The notes under the pieces: generated by a model | Told to the model about the DNA's origin: nothing | Database searches by the model: none | Seen by the model: the letters and a program-made list of their open reading frames with translations, nothing else | Program-made: the position numbers and the translations under genes | Assembly (NCBI RefSeq): GCF_003086295.3 | Contig: NC_092053.1 | Span: 88,260,745-88,324,744 of the forward strand | Direction: 5' to 3' | Source: Arachis hypogaea | Lineage: Eukaryota; Streptophyta; Magnoliopsida; Fabales; Fabaceae | Length of the DNA stretch: 64,000 nucleotides | Part shown: in pieces, positions 50,061 through 60,987 of the stretch | Numbering within the stretch: position 1 is the stretch's first letter | How the letters are laid out: each line of letters opens with the position of its first letter

Positions 50061-51399
50061 CTATTAGATATACAAGGACATCACCACATGGTGTGGTTTG
50101 AGAGTTCATACTGATTGATTGATGAATGTGTATCTAAACATGGAGAATAACAGCAAAATGATAGTCTATTGTGTGTGTGTGTTTTTCAGTTTTTTGTCTT
50201 CAAACATTTAGTGTAATGATCAAAGTTGAAGAACATTCATGGAAACCAGAAGATAAAAACACAACAAAGAGAATAAAATATGCGAGGCAGGCACAGAAAA
50301 CATCATTCTCCATTCAACATTGACAGCCACAAGCTTGAAGCATGGGAAATCAGAGCACTATAATGCCTCTTATCTCAATTTCGTTAAGGGATTTAAAAAT
50401 GGTCCCAAAGTCAAGTCAAGTAGGTTCATTGTTCTCAACACCTTATGATTGCTCTCTCACTCACATTCCAAAATGGTCCAATCAAGAAACAACCCAGATA
50501 TATTAATACACACCACATCAAGGCATCATAAGATTTCCAATCAATACGGTACAAACTACCATACCCTTCCAAAGTAAGTACAGAAGAAGTCGATTTTCAA
50601 ACACTATCTTCTTGTTCCTCCCACAATGGACAAGCCAACACCGATCAAAGCTGCATTAACAACATTATTCTCGAACTATCCTTAGACTATTCTTTCTTTT
50701 TATAGACAGCAAACTGGTTCGGCTCTTTTGTTTGCGATCCAAGCATTTGTCTCTCATTATTTAATTTCAGCAATTCATACACATATTTTTGTTTATATAT
50801 TTAAAGGAGATAGATGAGGAAATGACCAACTGGATAAAAAAGACTTCACGGAAGAATATTCCAACCTGAATCCAAATATTGCATTGCACTTTCTCTATCA
50901 CAGAAGAATATTCCAACCTGGATCCAAATATTACATGACTTGAGATGATAAATCAAAGTAGGAAGCATGAATGAAAGTAGTTTCTACATTAAAAAACCTA
51001 CAAAAAAAACCAAAGCACACTGGCCGAGTCTGTAAAGCATAGTTACAATCTGAAAGAAACCAGAACAAGAAGTTCAACTTGAACTCTCCTGTTCTTATTT
51101 ATATACAAACATCTTTGGGAAGGGTCTAGCAAAATGAACTCACTATGTCTCACTAAGCCATATCTATGAACTTATATTTACAAAGAACTAAGAAAAAACC
51201 ATCTGAATGAAAAGGTGAGAGGGTAAGAACTGCCTACACATAACCTAAGAAAATTCCATGGAAAGAAATGAAGGAAGAATCTTCCTCTGCTCTTCTTCAT
51301 TTGGCTAACAACAAGAACTAGTAACTCTGCAAATAAGTAGAGTCGTAGGGTACAACTCTGCAAACAAGTGTTCAGTAACAGTCAGAAAATGATACATAT

Positions 51400-51710
51400 T
51401 TCTTGTGAGCTTGATTGAGAGAGAGCGGAGAAGAACCAAGGTAGGAGGAGCGACCGCGACAACAGAGAGAAGGAGCGACGGCGGTGTGGCAGCAGCGGAG
51501 CGACAGGCGGTGCCGGCAAGAGGAGCGACAGTGGGGAGCGACAGCGGCACGGCAGCAATAGAGCGTGACGGCGGCGCAACCGTGACGCCGGCAGCGGAGA
51601 ACGAAGGTTGGTGAATTTGGGGGTAAAATAAGGGTTGATGAGGGTTGATGAGGGTAAAATTGTTTTTCTGAACTTAGACGAGGGAAGGGGGCGCAGGGCA
51701 GATGTTTTTA
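51400..51710 (-). other. GC-rich leader-like stretch in CACTA3
   Basis: GGCAGCAGCGG/GGCGGTGCCGG-type sequence giving serine/arginine/leucine-rich chance ORFs on the minus strand. It is probably the transcribed 5' part of the captured gene or of the element; no protein family is visible. Confidence 0.35.
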
Positions 51711-52164
51711 GCAATAAAAATCAACGGTAGAGTTGTCGATTTTAATTTGAAAAAAAAAATGACTTTTGCGTCTATTTTATACATTAAATCCACACCATTT
51801 ATTTGATTTTAGAAAGCAATTTAGACCGTTCAAATTTATCGACGAAAACGTTGTCGATATTTTATACATAAAAATAGACGTCATTTCCGTCGATTTTAAA
51901 ATAAAAGTATTTCCAACTCCTGGTTCGTCTATAATATGACGATAGTGGAGAAAGGTTTAATGCAGCATAAAAAAACTCGATGACAATACCGTCGATTTTA
52001 TTATTTTATTTTTAAATTTATTTTTTTTAAAATATCGACAACAAGCCGTCGAAAAATATCGACGGCAGAGATAGCCGTCGATTTTTTGCGTCGAAAATAC
52101 GCTTTTTCTTGTAGTGAGAGTGGCTCAGCCGGAAGCGTGACATTCTGATAGTGAGGGTGTTACA

Positions 52165-52497
52165 TCTTCTGGAGCGAGCAACAAGGAAACATGATCTTGC
52201 ATGATAAAGATTTTATGTATTAAAGATTATATATATATATGTTAAGACGAATTATTGAAAAATGTTATCTTTGATACTTTGTTTTTGGATTATGACTTTT
52301 GATTTTTAGAAACCCTGTATGAATTAAAAATCTTGTTACGATGTTTGATTTAAGGCTATGCCTTTTGGTTATTATGAGATTTTAAAGTCTGAGTTCCAAA
52401 AATGTCACTTCAAATTGATAGTTTCAATCTCATTTTAAAAAGAATAAAATTGCTATCATACTTAAATAAAAACGACAGTTAGAAATCATCACTCGTC
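52165..52497. other. Flank to the right of element B
   Basis: Starts with duplication TCTTC and continues the flank from 20405. AT-rich, an (AT) run near 52225, no gene seen. Confidence 0.5.
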
Positions 52498-52725
52498 AAA
52501 ACGCGTCATGCTAGGGAGAGGTATCCACACCCTTATAAGGCATGCTTCGTTCCCCTCTCCAACCGATGTGGGACTTTACAATCCACCCCCTAAGGGAGCC
52601 CAGCGCCCTCGTTGGCACATCGATCCGAACCAGGCTCTGATACCATCTGTAACAGCCCAGACCACCCGCTAGCATGATATTGTCCGCTTTGGCACACAAG
52701 GCCTCACGGTTTTGCCTTTGACGAT
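52498..52725 (-). mobile_element. TRIM-like miniature LTR element remnant
   Basis: Read on the minus strand: an LTR 3' part ending GGGCTGTTACA at 52648, a PBS for initiator tRNA-Met (TGGTATCAGAGC, 52645-52634), an interior of about 67 bp, a polypurine tract (TTAGGGGGTGGAT near 52593-52581) and an LTR 5' part starting TGTAAAGTCCCACATCGG at 52580. LTR text such as GGTGTGGATACCTCTCCC belongs to a widespread plant TRIM group, as I remember. Each LTR copy is partial, so both outer sides are truncated. No 5S-like sequence is seen, which argues against Cassandra. Confidence 0.7.
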
Positions 52726-53096
52726 AGGGAAAACTGCCATTTTAAACGAAAATATGCTACTAAACCCAGATATAAACAACGGGTTTCTAACCGTCATTTC
52801 AAACAAAAACAATATCATTAAATCCTGGTAAAAATGACGGTTAAAAACCGCAATTTTAAACAACAAACTGCCGTTTTATTTGGTTAAAATGGCGGTTTTC
52901 ATCATTTTTACCGTCACAAAATCGCCTTATTATTCACAGATAATTGTGGCAATTTTTTTAAAACTGCCGTAATAATCAGAATGATGCCCAGAATACTAAC
53001 GTTTTTTGGAGGTGTCATTTTTGGTAATAATAAAGGTTCAAACCGTCGTAAGTTCTAAAAAAAAAACTACCATTTTAACCCTTTTTTATAGTGTAA
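52726..53096. mobile_element. Possible CACTA-like end with GACGGTTA repeats
   Basis: Repeats related to AACGACGGTTTTTAACCGTC occur in both orientations, and the segment ends TTTTTTATAGTG at 53096, the complement of a CACTA-type end (CACTATAAAAAA). I do not see the matching left end or a 3-bp duplication. Confidence 0.35.
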
Positions 53097-53413
53097 TTAG
53101 ATTGATATTGATCTATGAAGCACAGACACGGACACGGACACGAGACACGACACGACACGCGACACGGCGACACGTTAATTTTAAAAAGTTGTCGGACACG
53201 GGGACACGCATATATTAATAATATAATATATTTAAATAGATATATGTCTTAATAGAGATATTTTCAAAAACAACCATATGATATGTATTTTTCCTAAAGT
53301 GTATAGGTATTCAAAAGATAAAATTCTAAATTCCTATGTCTTAATAAAGATAGTAAGAATTTTGTACATCACATGTACAAAAAAAAAAGTTATCTAAAGT
53401 CATTCTTTCTCCA

Positions 53414-55607
53414 TCATATATGGTTGATATCTTTATCATTAGAAAAAGTCACTCTTTCCAACTCCGGTTCATCAAGAGAAAGGTGAGCAACTTCAAGAAC
53501 ACCATTTTCTTCATCAATTGGTGAAAAAGCATCTCCAGCAATATCCCACATCATAGTTTCTCCTTTATTATATTGTGGAGTTTTTCTTGAAAGAAGACGA
53601 AGATTAGTGTGGACAAATACTAAATTTTCTGCACGTTTAGGCTTCAACTTGTTTCTTTTCAGGGAATGGATAAAAGAATATGTGCTCCAATTTCTTTCAC
53701 AACAAGAAGATGAAGATGGTTGCCCTATTAGCCTAAGAGCAATTGGTTGAAGAAATTTTGCTTTACTACCATGAATTAGCCACCAAGACTTTGCATCAAC
53801 TATGCCTCTATCATTCAAAGAGTCATAATCATCAAAGATACCTCTACCATCAGAAAAGTTTGCAAATTCAATGTTTACCTTTCTCCTTTCTTCTTCATTA
53901 GGAAAATACCTCTTCAAGCATTTAACTCTCTCATTAGTGATCTCAATATCTTGATGAGGAGAAACTCGTGTAAGATCTTCTCTCAACCATTGGTGGCTAT
54001 AATACCTAGATAATTAGTGTTTAAGCATAAATTAATAATGATTCAATTATCTTCACTTATAAATAAAAGTTATAAACAATAAATGTAAAAAGTTACCTTG
54101 GATTCAATGAATGTGCTAAACAATGAAGAGGTGTGCTACTTTTTGTCCATCTTTGAACTAATATTGAGTGCACAACATCGTAGAAGGACGATGACTCTTG
54201 TTCATCTTTTCTTTCATAGAGATATATAGCACTTTTTACTTTCTTGATCATTGAATCCCACATATCATGGACCAAATGAAGAGTAGGTGCATCTGTGTCT
54301 ATACTTCTTAAAACATCATAAATAGGATTTGTGAAAGCAAGAATATAATCAATTTTTTGCCACCAATTTTCACTCAAAATCTTTTCTGTAACAACTTCAG
54401 CTCTGCCAATATTATCTTCCTTATATGAAGATTACTTCTCACTTATAACCATCTCTTTGAGGCCTTGCTTTAACAACCTAAATCTTTTGAGCATCACAAT
54501 AGTAGAAGCAAATCGAGTAGGAGCAACATTAAGCAACTTCAATGTATTAAATTCATTGAAAATAGATAACCTCATATGATGATTAACAATAAAATTTTTT
54601 ATAAAAGAAACATCGTCAGCAATTTGAGTAATCCATGAGCATTCTTGATAAACAAAATTATTCTTCTCTGTATTCTTAGCTGCACAAATGTCCTTTAAAG
54701 CAAGGTTGAGAGTATGAACAACACAAGGAGTCCAAAAAACAGATGGAAATTCAGCTTCAATCAATAAACCAGCCGCTTTACAAACTGGCGCATTATCAGT
54801 CACAATCTGCACTACATTTGAGAGACCGACTTCTCTTATGACATCTCTTATTTGCCTTGCAACATAATCCTTGTCTTTGATCTCATCTGAACAATCTACA
54901 GCTTTCAAAAACATAGGCCCACTTTCAGTTACAGCCATAAAATTAAGAAGAGGCCTCCTTTGGGGATCTCTCCATCCATCACTTACAATGCTCACTCCCT
55001 TTCCACTCCATGAATTCTTAGTAGGTTCTAACATTCTCTCCACATGTTGCTTCTCTTTCTCAAGCAAAGTTGTCCTCAATTTATTATATCCAGGAGGAAT
55101 ATAACCATCAATATAATTATTGGCAGCATAAGAAAAAGCTTTGACAAAATACGGATTTTTTGCTAGATGAAAAGGTAATCCAGATGAAAAAAACATTCTA
55201 GCAATATGTAAATCTAGAGTCTCCCTTGCATTCACATTAAAAGCTTTCTCTAAAGGTCCAGTAGCTCTTCTTTTTCTTGAATCAATTTCACTTGCATTAG
55301 ATAAGGGTGGAAGAGGAATTGACTTAGCCTTTTTACTTTCATGCAACAATGTACTTTCACTATCAAGTTTCTTAAGTTCTTCAAGCTTTGTTGATGTAAC
55401 TTTTGCACAAAATCTAATTCCTTTTCCTGAAATCTTCAATAAATGTGCTCTTACTCTAGTATAAGAACCACTGAATAAAACTTTGCAAAATTTACATTGA
55501 AATTCAAGATTTCCGCTCCCTTCAATTTTATCTTTCTTTGTTACAAATTTCCATAAAGGCTTATCAATACTTTCTTCAAAATTGTTTTGAACACTCTCTG
55601 AACTCAT
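53414..55607 (-). pseudogene. hAT transposase, one premature stop
   Basis: Cut-and-paste transposase. Exon 1 runs 55607 to 54097, intron 54096-54006 (GT...AG), exon 2 runs 54005 to 53414. N-terminal BED-type finger: C38, C41, H55 and C67. Catalytic core (DUF659/RNase H-like): D210 in VSDGW, D271 in TDNAP, and the PCVVH motif near 295-299. C-terminal dimerisation region with the conserved SSCCERNWS (catalytic Glu) and FVHTNLRLL. A TAA at 54434-54432 interrupts an otherwise single frame, at a place where relatives have a tryptophan as I recall. Start is the first ATG of the frame. With the stop the product would be 391 residues and lack the last third, so it is probably inactive. Confidence 0.92.
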
Positions 55608-57496
55608 CTCTCACAATCCTACAATAATTTAAGAAACAAAATTATTTTTTTATAATTCAATTTCTTGAGCAAAACAGAACCAAAAAAAGCATTAAGAGAA
55701 AACAAAACCAAAGAAAATTATTATATAATACTAAACATTTGTGTAAGTAAGCTGAGTTCATTCCCAGCTATTATTGTTTAATGTTTACTACAAAAGAAAC
55801 AAATAAAAACATATTATAAAAGGTGCGAATTACCAATGACCACAACAAAACCTTAACAAATAATCCTTCAATATGAACATGATTACTAAGAAGAGAAACA
55901 TAACCTAATGCTATGAATCAGGATTAGCATTAGAACCATGATATATATAATAACGGCATATACATAAATGCATATAAAACAGATTATAGTACAGACAAAT
56001 TGCTATCTAGAGTCTAGACATTTACACTAAAACTCAAAATAAATTGATTTCTAAGAATCTTACAAGTCACTGCATATTCCACTTCATATACATAAGTGCT
56101 GAATACTGCCATAAGGAATGAAGCAGAAGATAGTGACTGGTGACAATGCATTCCAATTTTAATTATGAACCATGCAATTTTGAACAAAAAGGAATATGTT
56201 TTATTATGTTATTGGAAACAGGAATATGTGACACTCACGTGGAATGTAGTTATAATTGGTTATTTCTTTCATTACACTCTGTGCACATTGTAGTTATGTA
56301 TATACACTAAGATGAGAACTGAAGATTAAGGTTTATGCATTCAAATAACATTTTTAATCAAAGATATCAATTTTTCAACAGAAATATCTTTTTGCTGCTA
56401 GTGGTTGGAACACTCTGTACCTTCCATCATTGTGCTAGAAAGTATTTTAAAACATGACATGCTCATTGGAGAATATAGCATCTAATCCAATCTTCTAATC
56501 ATAAAGCGGTTTCATGCCAAAAGCATTTATTATTATTGTTTGGAGAAGAAACAAAACAAAATCATATCAATGAAGTACAATCAATCCAGTTTTTTTCCTC
56601 TTGTCTTTTTTCTATCAGTTCTGTGTCTTTCTATTACTTTCTAATTTCTAATCTTCTCATAGCAGCAGTAAAAAATTATGAAAGAAGTCTCTAACAATAT
56701 CTAATTCCAGAAGCACAAAACAAAACCAAACCAAGGAGATGCACATAACAAAATAGAAATCCAAAATCAAATGGAAGCACAAAAATAACAAAACAAATCA
56801 GAACCAAAGAGAAGCACAGAGGCCAGAGAAAAATAGAAATACAGAACCAGAAAATTGATTGATGGAAAAATAAATATTCTCCCTTACTTGAAATGGAGGA
56901 TGCAGAAGAGCACGAGAGCAGGGCAACGGTCACGTTAGAAGTGGCGACCGGGGAGGTGGCGAACACGGCAACGAAGAGGTGGCGAACCGGGGAGTGAACG
57001 GCAGCGAACGGCAGTGAACGGCGATGACAAGCACCGTAGAAGAAGTGACGGCAGTGAAGAGAAGATGCTGAGATTAAGAGTGAGTGGGTGTGGAGAGAGA
57101 TGATGAACATACACGGCGGTGACGACCGGAGGTGGCGGCGATGGCTGGAGGTGGCGGCGATGGCTGGAGGTGGCGGTAGACTGGCGGTGAGGAGAGGGTG
57201 AGTGGGTTGGAGCCACAGAGCCAGAGACGGGTTTAGGGATGGAGGTGAAAGGTTAGGTTTTTAACTTTTTGTTAAAGTGAAGGGTGAAAGACTGAAAGTG
57301 AAATTGATGTTCCAAAATGGCATTGGGCCGTGTCCGGCCGTGTCTGGGCCGTGTCCGGCTTGTTTTTTTGTTTTTTTGGACAGGACACGTTTGGACACGG
57401 GAGACACGCGTGTCGGACGAGTGTCTCCGTGCGTCGTGTCCAAAATGTGTCTGACACGCCGACACGGCAATTAAACAAAGTGTCCGTGCTTCATAG
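55608..57496 (-). other. hAT 5' region: leader, promoter and subterminal repeats
   Basis: Upstream of the transposase, no confident coding sequence. A GC-rich stretch at 56900-57230 with CGGCGGTGACGACC-like repeats and chance serine/histidine-rich ORFs may be a non-coding first exon. At 57300-57480 CGTGTCCGGCCGTGTC repeats form the subterminal binding zone. Confidence 0.5.
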
Positions 57497-57504
57497 ATAT
57501 TGAT

Positions 57505-57772
57505 TAATATATATTCTTGTTATGAATAAAATATTAGATATTTATTATTTGATTATCATTTCATTTGTTCATCGTAGAATATTTTGATATTGGGTAGGTG
57601 TGTTTTGATATTTTGAATTTAATTCATACAGAGTACTTAGCTTGTACACTTAGTAGCTAAAGTAAGGTAACTGTCATAGTTAGTAATGAACAACCGCTTT
57701 GTACCATAAGAACACAAATTCGATTTTTGCTGATAATTTGATGGCTATTACAGATGATAATATCTTTTTATA
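57505..57772. other. AT-rich flank, nothing recognised
   Basis: Between the hAT duplication and the foldback repeat. No ORF or element end seen. Confidence 0.5.
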
Positions 57773-58515
57773 TAAAGTGTTATTTTTATCTCTAATATTT
57801 GATCAAATTTTAATTTAACTTCTAATATTTTAAATATTTTATTTGTTTTAAAAAATTTTGAACATTTTATTTTTATTTCAAAAAATTTTAAGCAAATTTA
57901 ATATTGTTCTACCGTTAAATTTGATATGAACAATTAACATATTAAAGAGACAATAATATTTAATTTATATACATAAATAAAATCAATCTATTAATGGTCA
58001 CCAACGTAAAAATATTGCTTTTAATTATAGAGTGTTGATAATTGATTATTAGGATTTAAAACTTTTTTATAAGAATAATGAGATCGAAAAAAAAAAAATT
58101 ACAAAAAAACTTTGGTTGTATTTCTCTATGAGCAATGCTAGGGGCAGCAACTTTAGTATTTTGTAACCATCAATTGGTAATCAATAGTGTTTTTAATGGT
58201 GTGAGATTAAATCCAATTGTGAGAAATCACTCACTTTTCTTTTGATGGTTAAGTGCTGGCTAGAAAACACAAAAGTTGCTGGTCCCCTAGACTTTTTCAT
58301 TCTCTAATACAGAAGAAAGATCGATATGACTTAACAATTACATTATTAACGTCTATATAACTCACTTTATTAACTATTCGTGTCAAATTTAATTGCGTAA
58401 TAATATTAAACTTCTTTAAATTTTTTTAGGATAGAAATAAAATATTTGAAACATTACAAACTAAATTAGAATCTAATCTAAATATTAAAGATTAAAATAA
58501 TATTTTATTCAAATT
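57773..58515. repeat. Foldback repeat with diverged arms
   Basis: Left arm 57779-57945 and right arm 58365-58510 are inverted copies. For example, ATTTTATTTTTATTTC and TTTAATATTGTT in the left arm match ATTTTATTTCTATCC and TTTAATATTATT in the reverse complement of the right arm, and AAATTTGATATGAACAATTAA matches AAATTTGACACGAATAGTTAA with mismatches. Arms are roughly three-quarters identical by eye. The loop contains the MITE at 58138. Confidence 0.6.
58138..58290. mobile_element. MITE-like element
   Basis: 153 bp with ends CTAGGGGCAGCAACTTTAG and the complement CTAGGGGACCAGCAACTTTT. TA at each end would fit a TA duplication (Tc1/mariner type), but the superfamily is not certain. Non-coding. 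Confidence 0.7.
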
Positions 58516-59158
58516 TTTATTTATAAAATATGAGAATTTATTGCTGAAACTGAAATATACATTGATTTTAGTAAATAATAATCACTATCAAACTACCTAC
58601 GTACCTAACCTTTTTGAAAAGAAGAAATAAAAAAGGAAGATGATATGGTACACTTTATTTAGCAAAACTCGGAAAACATTTTATTTAACAAAATAGACAT
58701 TTGCGGTTGTGTTCACAACTACCAAACTGACAAAACATTTCACAGGTTGAGTGAGTGCAATTGCAATTTGCAAACCGTTTATTTGGAACCATAAAACCGT
58801 TCACACACACCTATCTGCATGCGTCATCCCTATAACATACACACATATGGGGCTATTTTTTTTTTATGAAGGATTTCTTAAAAAAATATTAGACTTTTTT
58901 GGGATATTACTAGAATATAGAGTGACTTTAAAACTGATATTAATCGCCGGATGCAATTTATAATTTTTTAAAAAATATAAAAAAAAAAAATCACACGGTG
59001 TGATTTTAAATTTTTTAAAAAATAAAAAAAAAAATCTCATAGTACGCTTTCTATTTTTTAAAATTAAAATTGCATGGTGCGATTTTTATGTATTCTTAGA
59101 TAGTAATTAATCGTTCCCAACAATTTCTAAAGACTTGTAATTTCTTATCATTTGTGTG
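58516..59158. other. AT-rich flank with GTGCGATTTT-type short repeats
   Basis: No gene. At 58960-59090 three diverged copies of AAAATCACACGGTGTGATTT (some CATGGTGCGATTTT) occur in alternating A/T-rich spacers. TAATA at 59159-59163 directly precedes the copia LTR. Confidence 0.5.
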
Positions 59159-59163
59159 TAATA

Positions 59164-59715
59164 TGTTAGGAAATTATTTTAATTTTTTAATTTGTTTGTG
59201 GGCAATATATATATTAATTGTAATCATAAATTATACTATTTTAAATTAAATGATTTATATAATGGTGATCTCATTTATTGTTATAAATGCTAAATTGAAT
59301 AAGTCATTATTATTTTTTATTTGGAATTAAATGAGAATAAAACCAGATATTATCTTTTGTCCTTTAGATAATTATCTTTTTGGATTTTAGATATATTATA
59401 TTTTGGGCTTTAGATACTATTTTATTTGAGTTTTAGGGTTTAATGGGTGCCATGCTCAAATATAAATAGATTTTCAGGGTTTCGGTCCCCAATATACCAA
59501 AGCTGACTTTGTTGTTCTTTCCCCATCAGAAGAGTCACAATTCAGCCGCCTAGGAATACAGAAGGCTTTGGTTGAGGAAGATCGAAAGAATCACAAGATT
59601 CAAACTCTCCCATCAATTTCTGACTCTTATGCGTAAAAGTACGCTTCCGCATTATGATATATTTTTGGTGATTTAATATGGATGATCTGAATTAATAAAA
59701 TTATTTATTCTAACA
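59164..59715 (+). repeat. 5' LTR of copia element
   Basis: 552 bp, TGTTAGGAAA to ATTCTAACA, with the usual TGTTAG/CTAACA inverted ends. TATAAATA at 59461-59468 is its TATA box. The matching 3' LTR is outside the window. Confidence 0.88.
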
Positions 59716-59717
59716 AG

Positions 59718-59730
59718 TGGTATCAGAGCC
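59718..59730 (+). other. Primer binding site, initiator tRNA-Met
   Basis: TGGTATCAGAGCC, two bases after the LTR end. Confidence 0.93.
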
Positions 59731-60987
59731 ATTTATAATTGAATCATTGAAAATATTAAATTTTAATCTCATTGAATCAATATATATTTGCGTGGTTACT
59801 CTCCTTTTGGATCAACTTAATTTTATGGATCCGATCAGTTTATTATTTGTTTAATGTGCATACATGGACTCTGAGTGCTTTCATAAAGATATAGATATTT
59901 TTTTATTGTTTGTTCATGGATTCGTTTTTTTTTTATATAAAAAAGAAAACAATTGATAATAAGTTGCTAAATATATTGAATTTGGTTTTGATCGAAAACT
60001 AACCTCTTTGAATTTAATGTGAATTTAAGTTTTATACATATATAACTTCTATACGTGCATATGTATAAAGTTAAAGAATATTAAGGATTAAGTTTTTTTT
60101 TTATTATTATTGTTTTTTGGTGTTATACATATTTATTTTATGGAAAATTTAATTTTTTTATGATATATTGTGAATTTAATTTTGTTTCACAATAATATTA
60201 GCAATTTTCATATTTAAATATGTATATAACTAAGGAGGTCACATAATATTATATAGTTATTTTATATTGTGTCCTATAATTCTATGCTATTTAAGTATTT
60301 TAATTTTGTTATATAAAGTATTTTTTTATTGTTACATAAGGAAATTAATAACAATTTGGATTATTATACCCATCTATCATAAAGATTTGGTTTTGGAATA
60401 AATTAATTGAACATTATGCTGCCAAAGTAGTCTCTTTTGTGAAAATTAATTTATTCAAAACATTAGGAATATGATGATATGTAATTCATGCAAATATTGG
60501 TCAGCCCAAAGGAAGGTCTATATTTGGCCGAATTACGTACACATATTGATGGTAAATATATGTTTGGGTAGCTAATTAAGAATAAAGTAATGGTTATTAT
60601 TTATGCGGACAATAATCGGCCCAAAGGAAGTTTATTGTTTGGCAAAATAATAAGCATGGCACACTTTTATTTATTTTCTATTAATTATGCGATCAATAAT
60701 CGACCCAAAGGAAGGTTATTGCTTGACCAATTAATAGAAAATATATGCGGTAACAAATAGGTTGCGAAGTTTAAGTCTCCATGTGCGCATTAAGTCGGTC
60801 CAAAGAAAGGCTTCATGTGTGACAGGAATTTTGACAATATTTGATTACTGCAATGAGAGTATCACTTATAGTTAATTTTTCTATCCAAAAATTGAAAATT
60901 AATGTTGTTCTAGATATCTCAATATGGATTTTTTTCCATTATTTAACAAATGTTTACTGCATGTTTATTTGTTCTAATCCAGAAACT
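59731..60987 (+). other. Copia leader with repeated GGCCCAAAGGAAG units
   Basis: AT-rich leader without coding. At about 60500-60810 four diverged copies of CGGCCCAAAGGAAGGTTATT, each followed by a TTTGGC/CTTGAC half, recur at intervals of about 80-110 bp. Each unit has the look of a small stem-loop. Confidence 0.65.

Larger units (their letters stand above)
47776..52116. mobile_element. CACTA3: CACTA transposon with kinesin fragment
   Basis: 4341 bp, CACTACAAGAAACATCG to CGCTTTTTCTTGTAGTG, duplication AGA at 47773-47775 and 52117-52119. Subterminal repeats are variants of AAAATCGACGGCAATGCCGTCGA at 47790-48220 and 51715-52090. No transposase is visible. Interior: a kinesin-like exon (49866-50060, minus), an unrecognised 82-codon frame (48591-48839), and a GC-rich leader-like stretch at 51400-51710. 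Confidence 0.9.
20406..52164 (+). mobile_element. Element B: non-coding LTR retrotransposon, expanded to 31.8 kb by insertions
   Basis: 5' LTR starts TATAAGACTCCAG (usual TG mutated to TA), 3' LTR starts TGTAAGACCCCAG; both end GGGTGTTACA. The duplication TCTTC is at 20401-20405 and 52165-52169. PBS for initiator tRNA-Met follows the 5' LTR. After removing a solo LTR and three CACTA elements the element is 9954 bp: LTRs of 3394 and 3393 bp and a 3167-bp interior with no gag or pol frame. The LTR ends, tRNA-Met primer and long LTRs fit the Tekay/Del group of Ty3/gypsy, but without coding sequence this stays an inference. It would need proteins from a relative to move. Confidence 0.92.
30460..52164 (+). 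repeat. 3' LTR of element B, in four pieces
   Basis: Pieces are 30460-30935, 37696-39640, 46849-47775 and 52120-52164, which sum to 3393 bp. They match the 5' LTR end to end. The gaps are three CACTA elements, each with its own 3-bp duplication (CAC, ACA, AGA). The LTR ends at 52164 with TGTTACA, followed by TCTTC. Confidence 0.93.
53113..57496 (-). mobile_element. hAT transposon, complete ends
   Basis: 4384 bp. TIRs CTATGAAGCACAGACAC (left) and CTATGAAGCACGGACAC (right, complement) differ at one of 17 bases. The 8-bp duplication ATATTGAT at 53105-53112 and 57497-57504 is perfect, as expected for hAT. GACACGGACACG-type repeats follow each TIR. It encodes a BED-finger hAT transposase on the minus strand. 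Perfect duplication and few defects suggest a fairly young insertion. Confidence 0.95.

Noticed and set aside
52498..52725. Cassandra element
   Set aside because: The LTR text has no 5S rRNA-like promoter segment that I can see, so I call it TRIM-like only.
55608..56690. Additional transposase exons upstream in the hAT element
   Set aside because: No conserved motif or open frame on the minus strand; the BED finger is already complete at the start of the 55607 exon.
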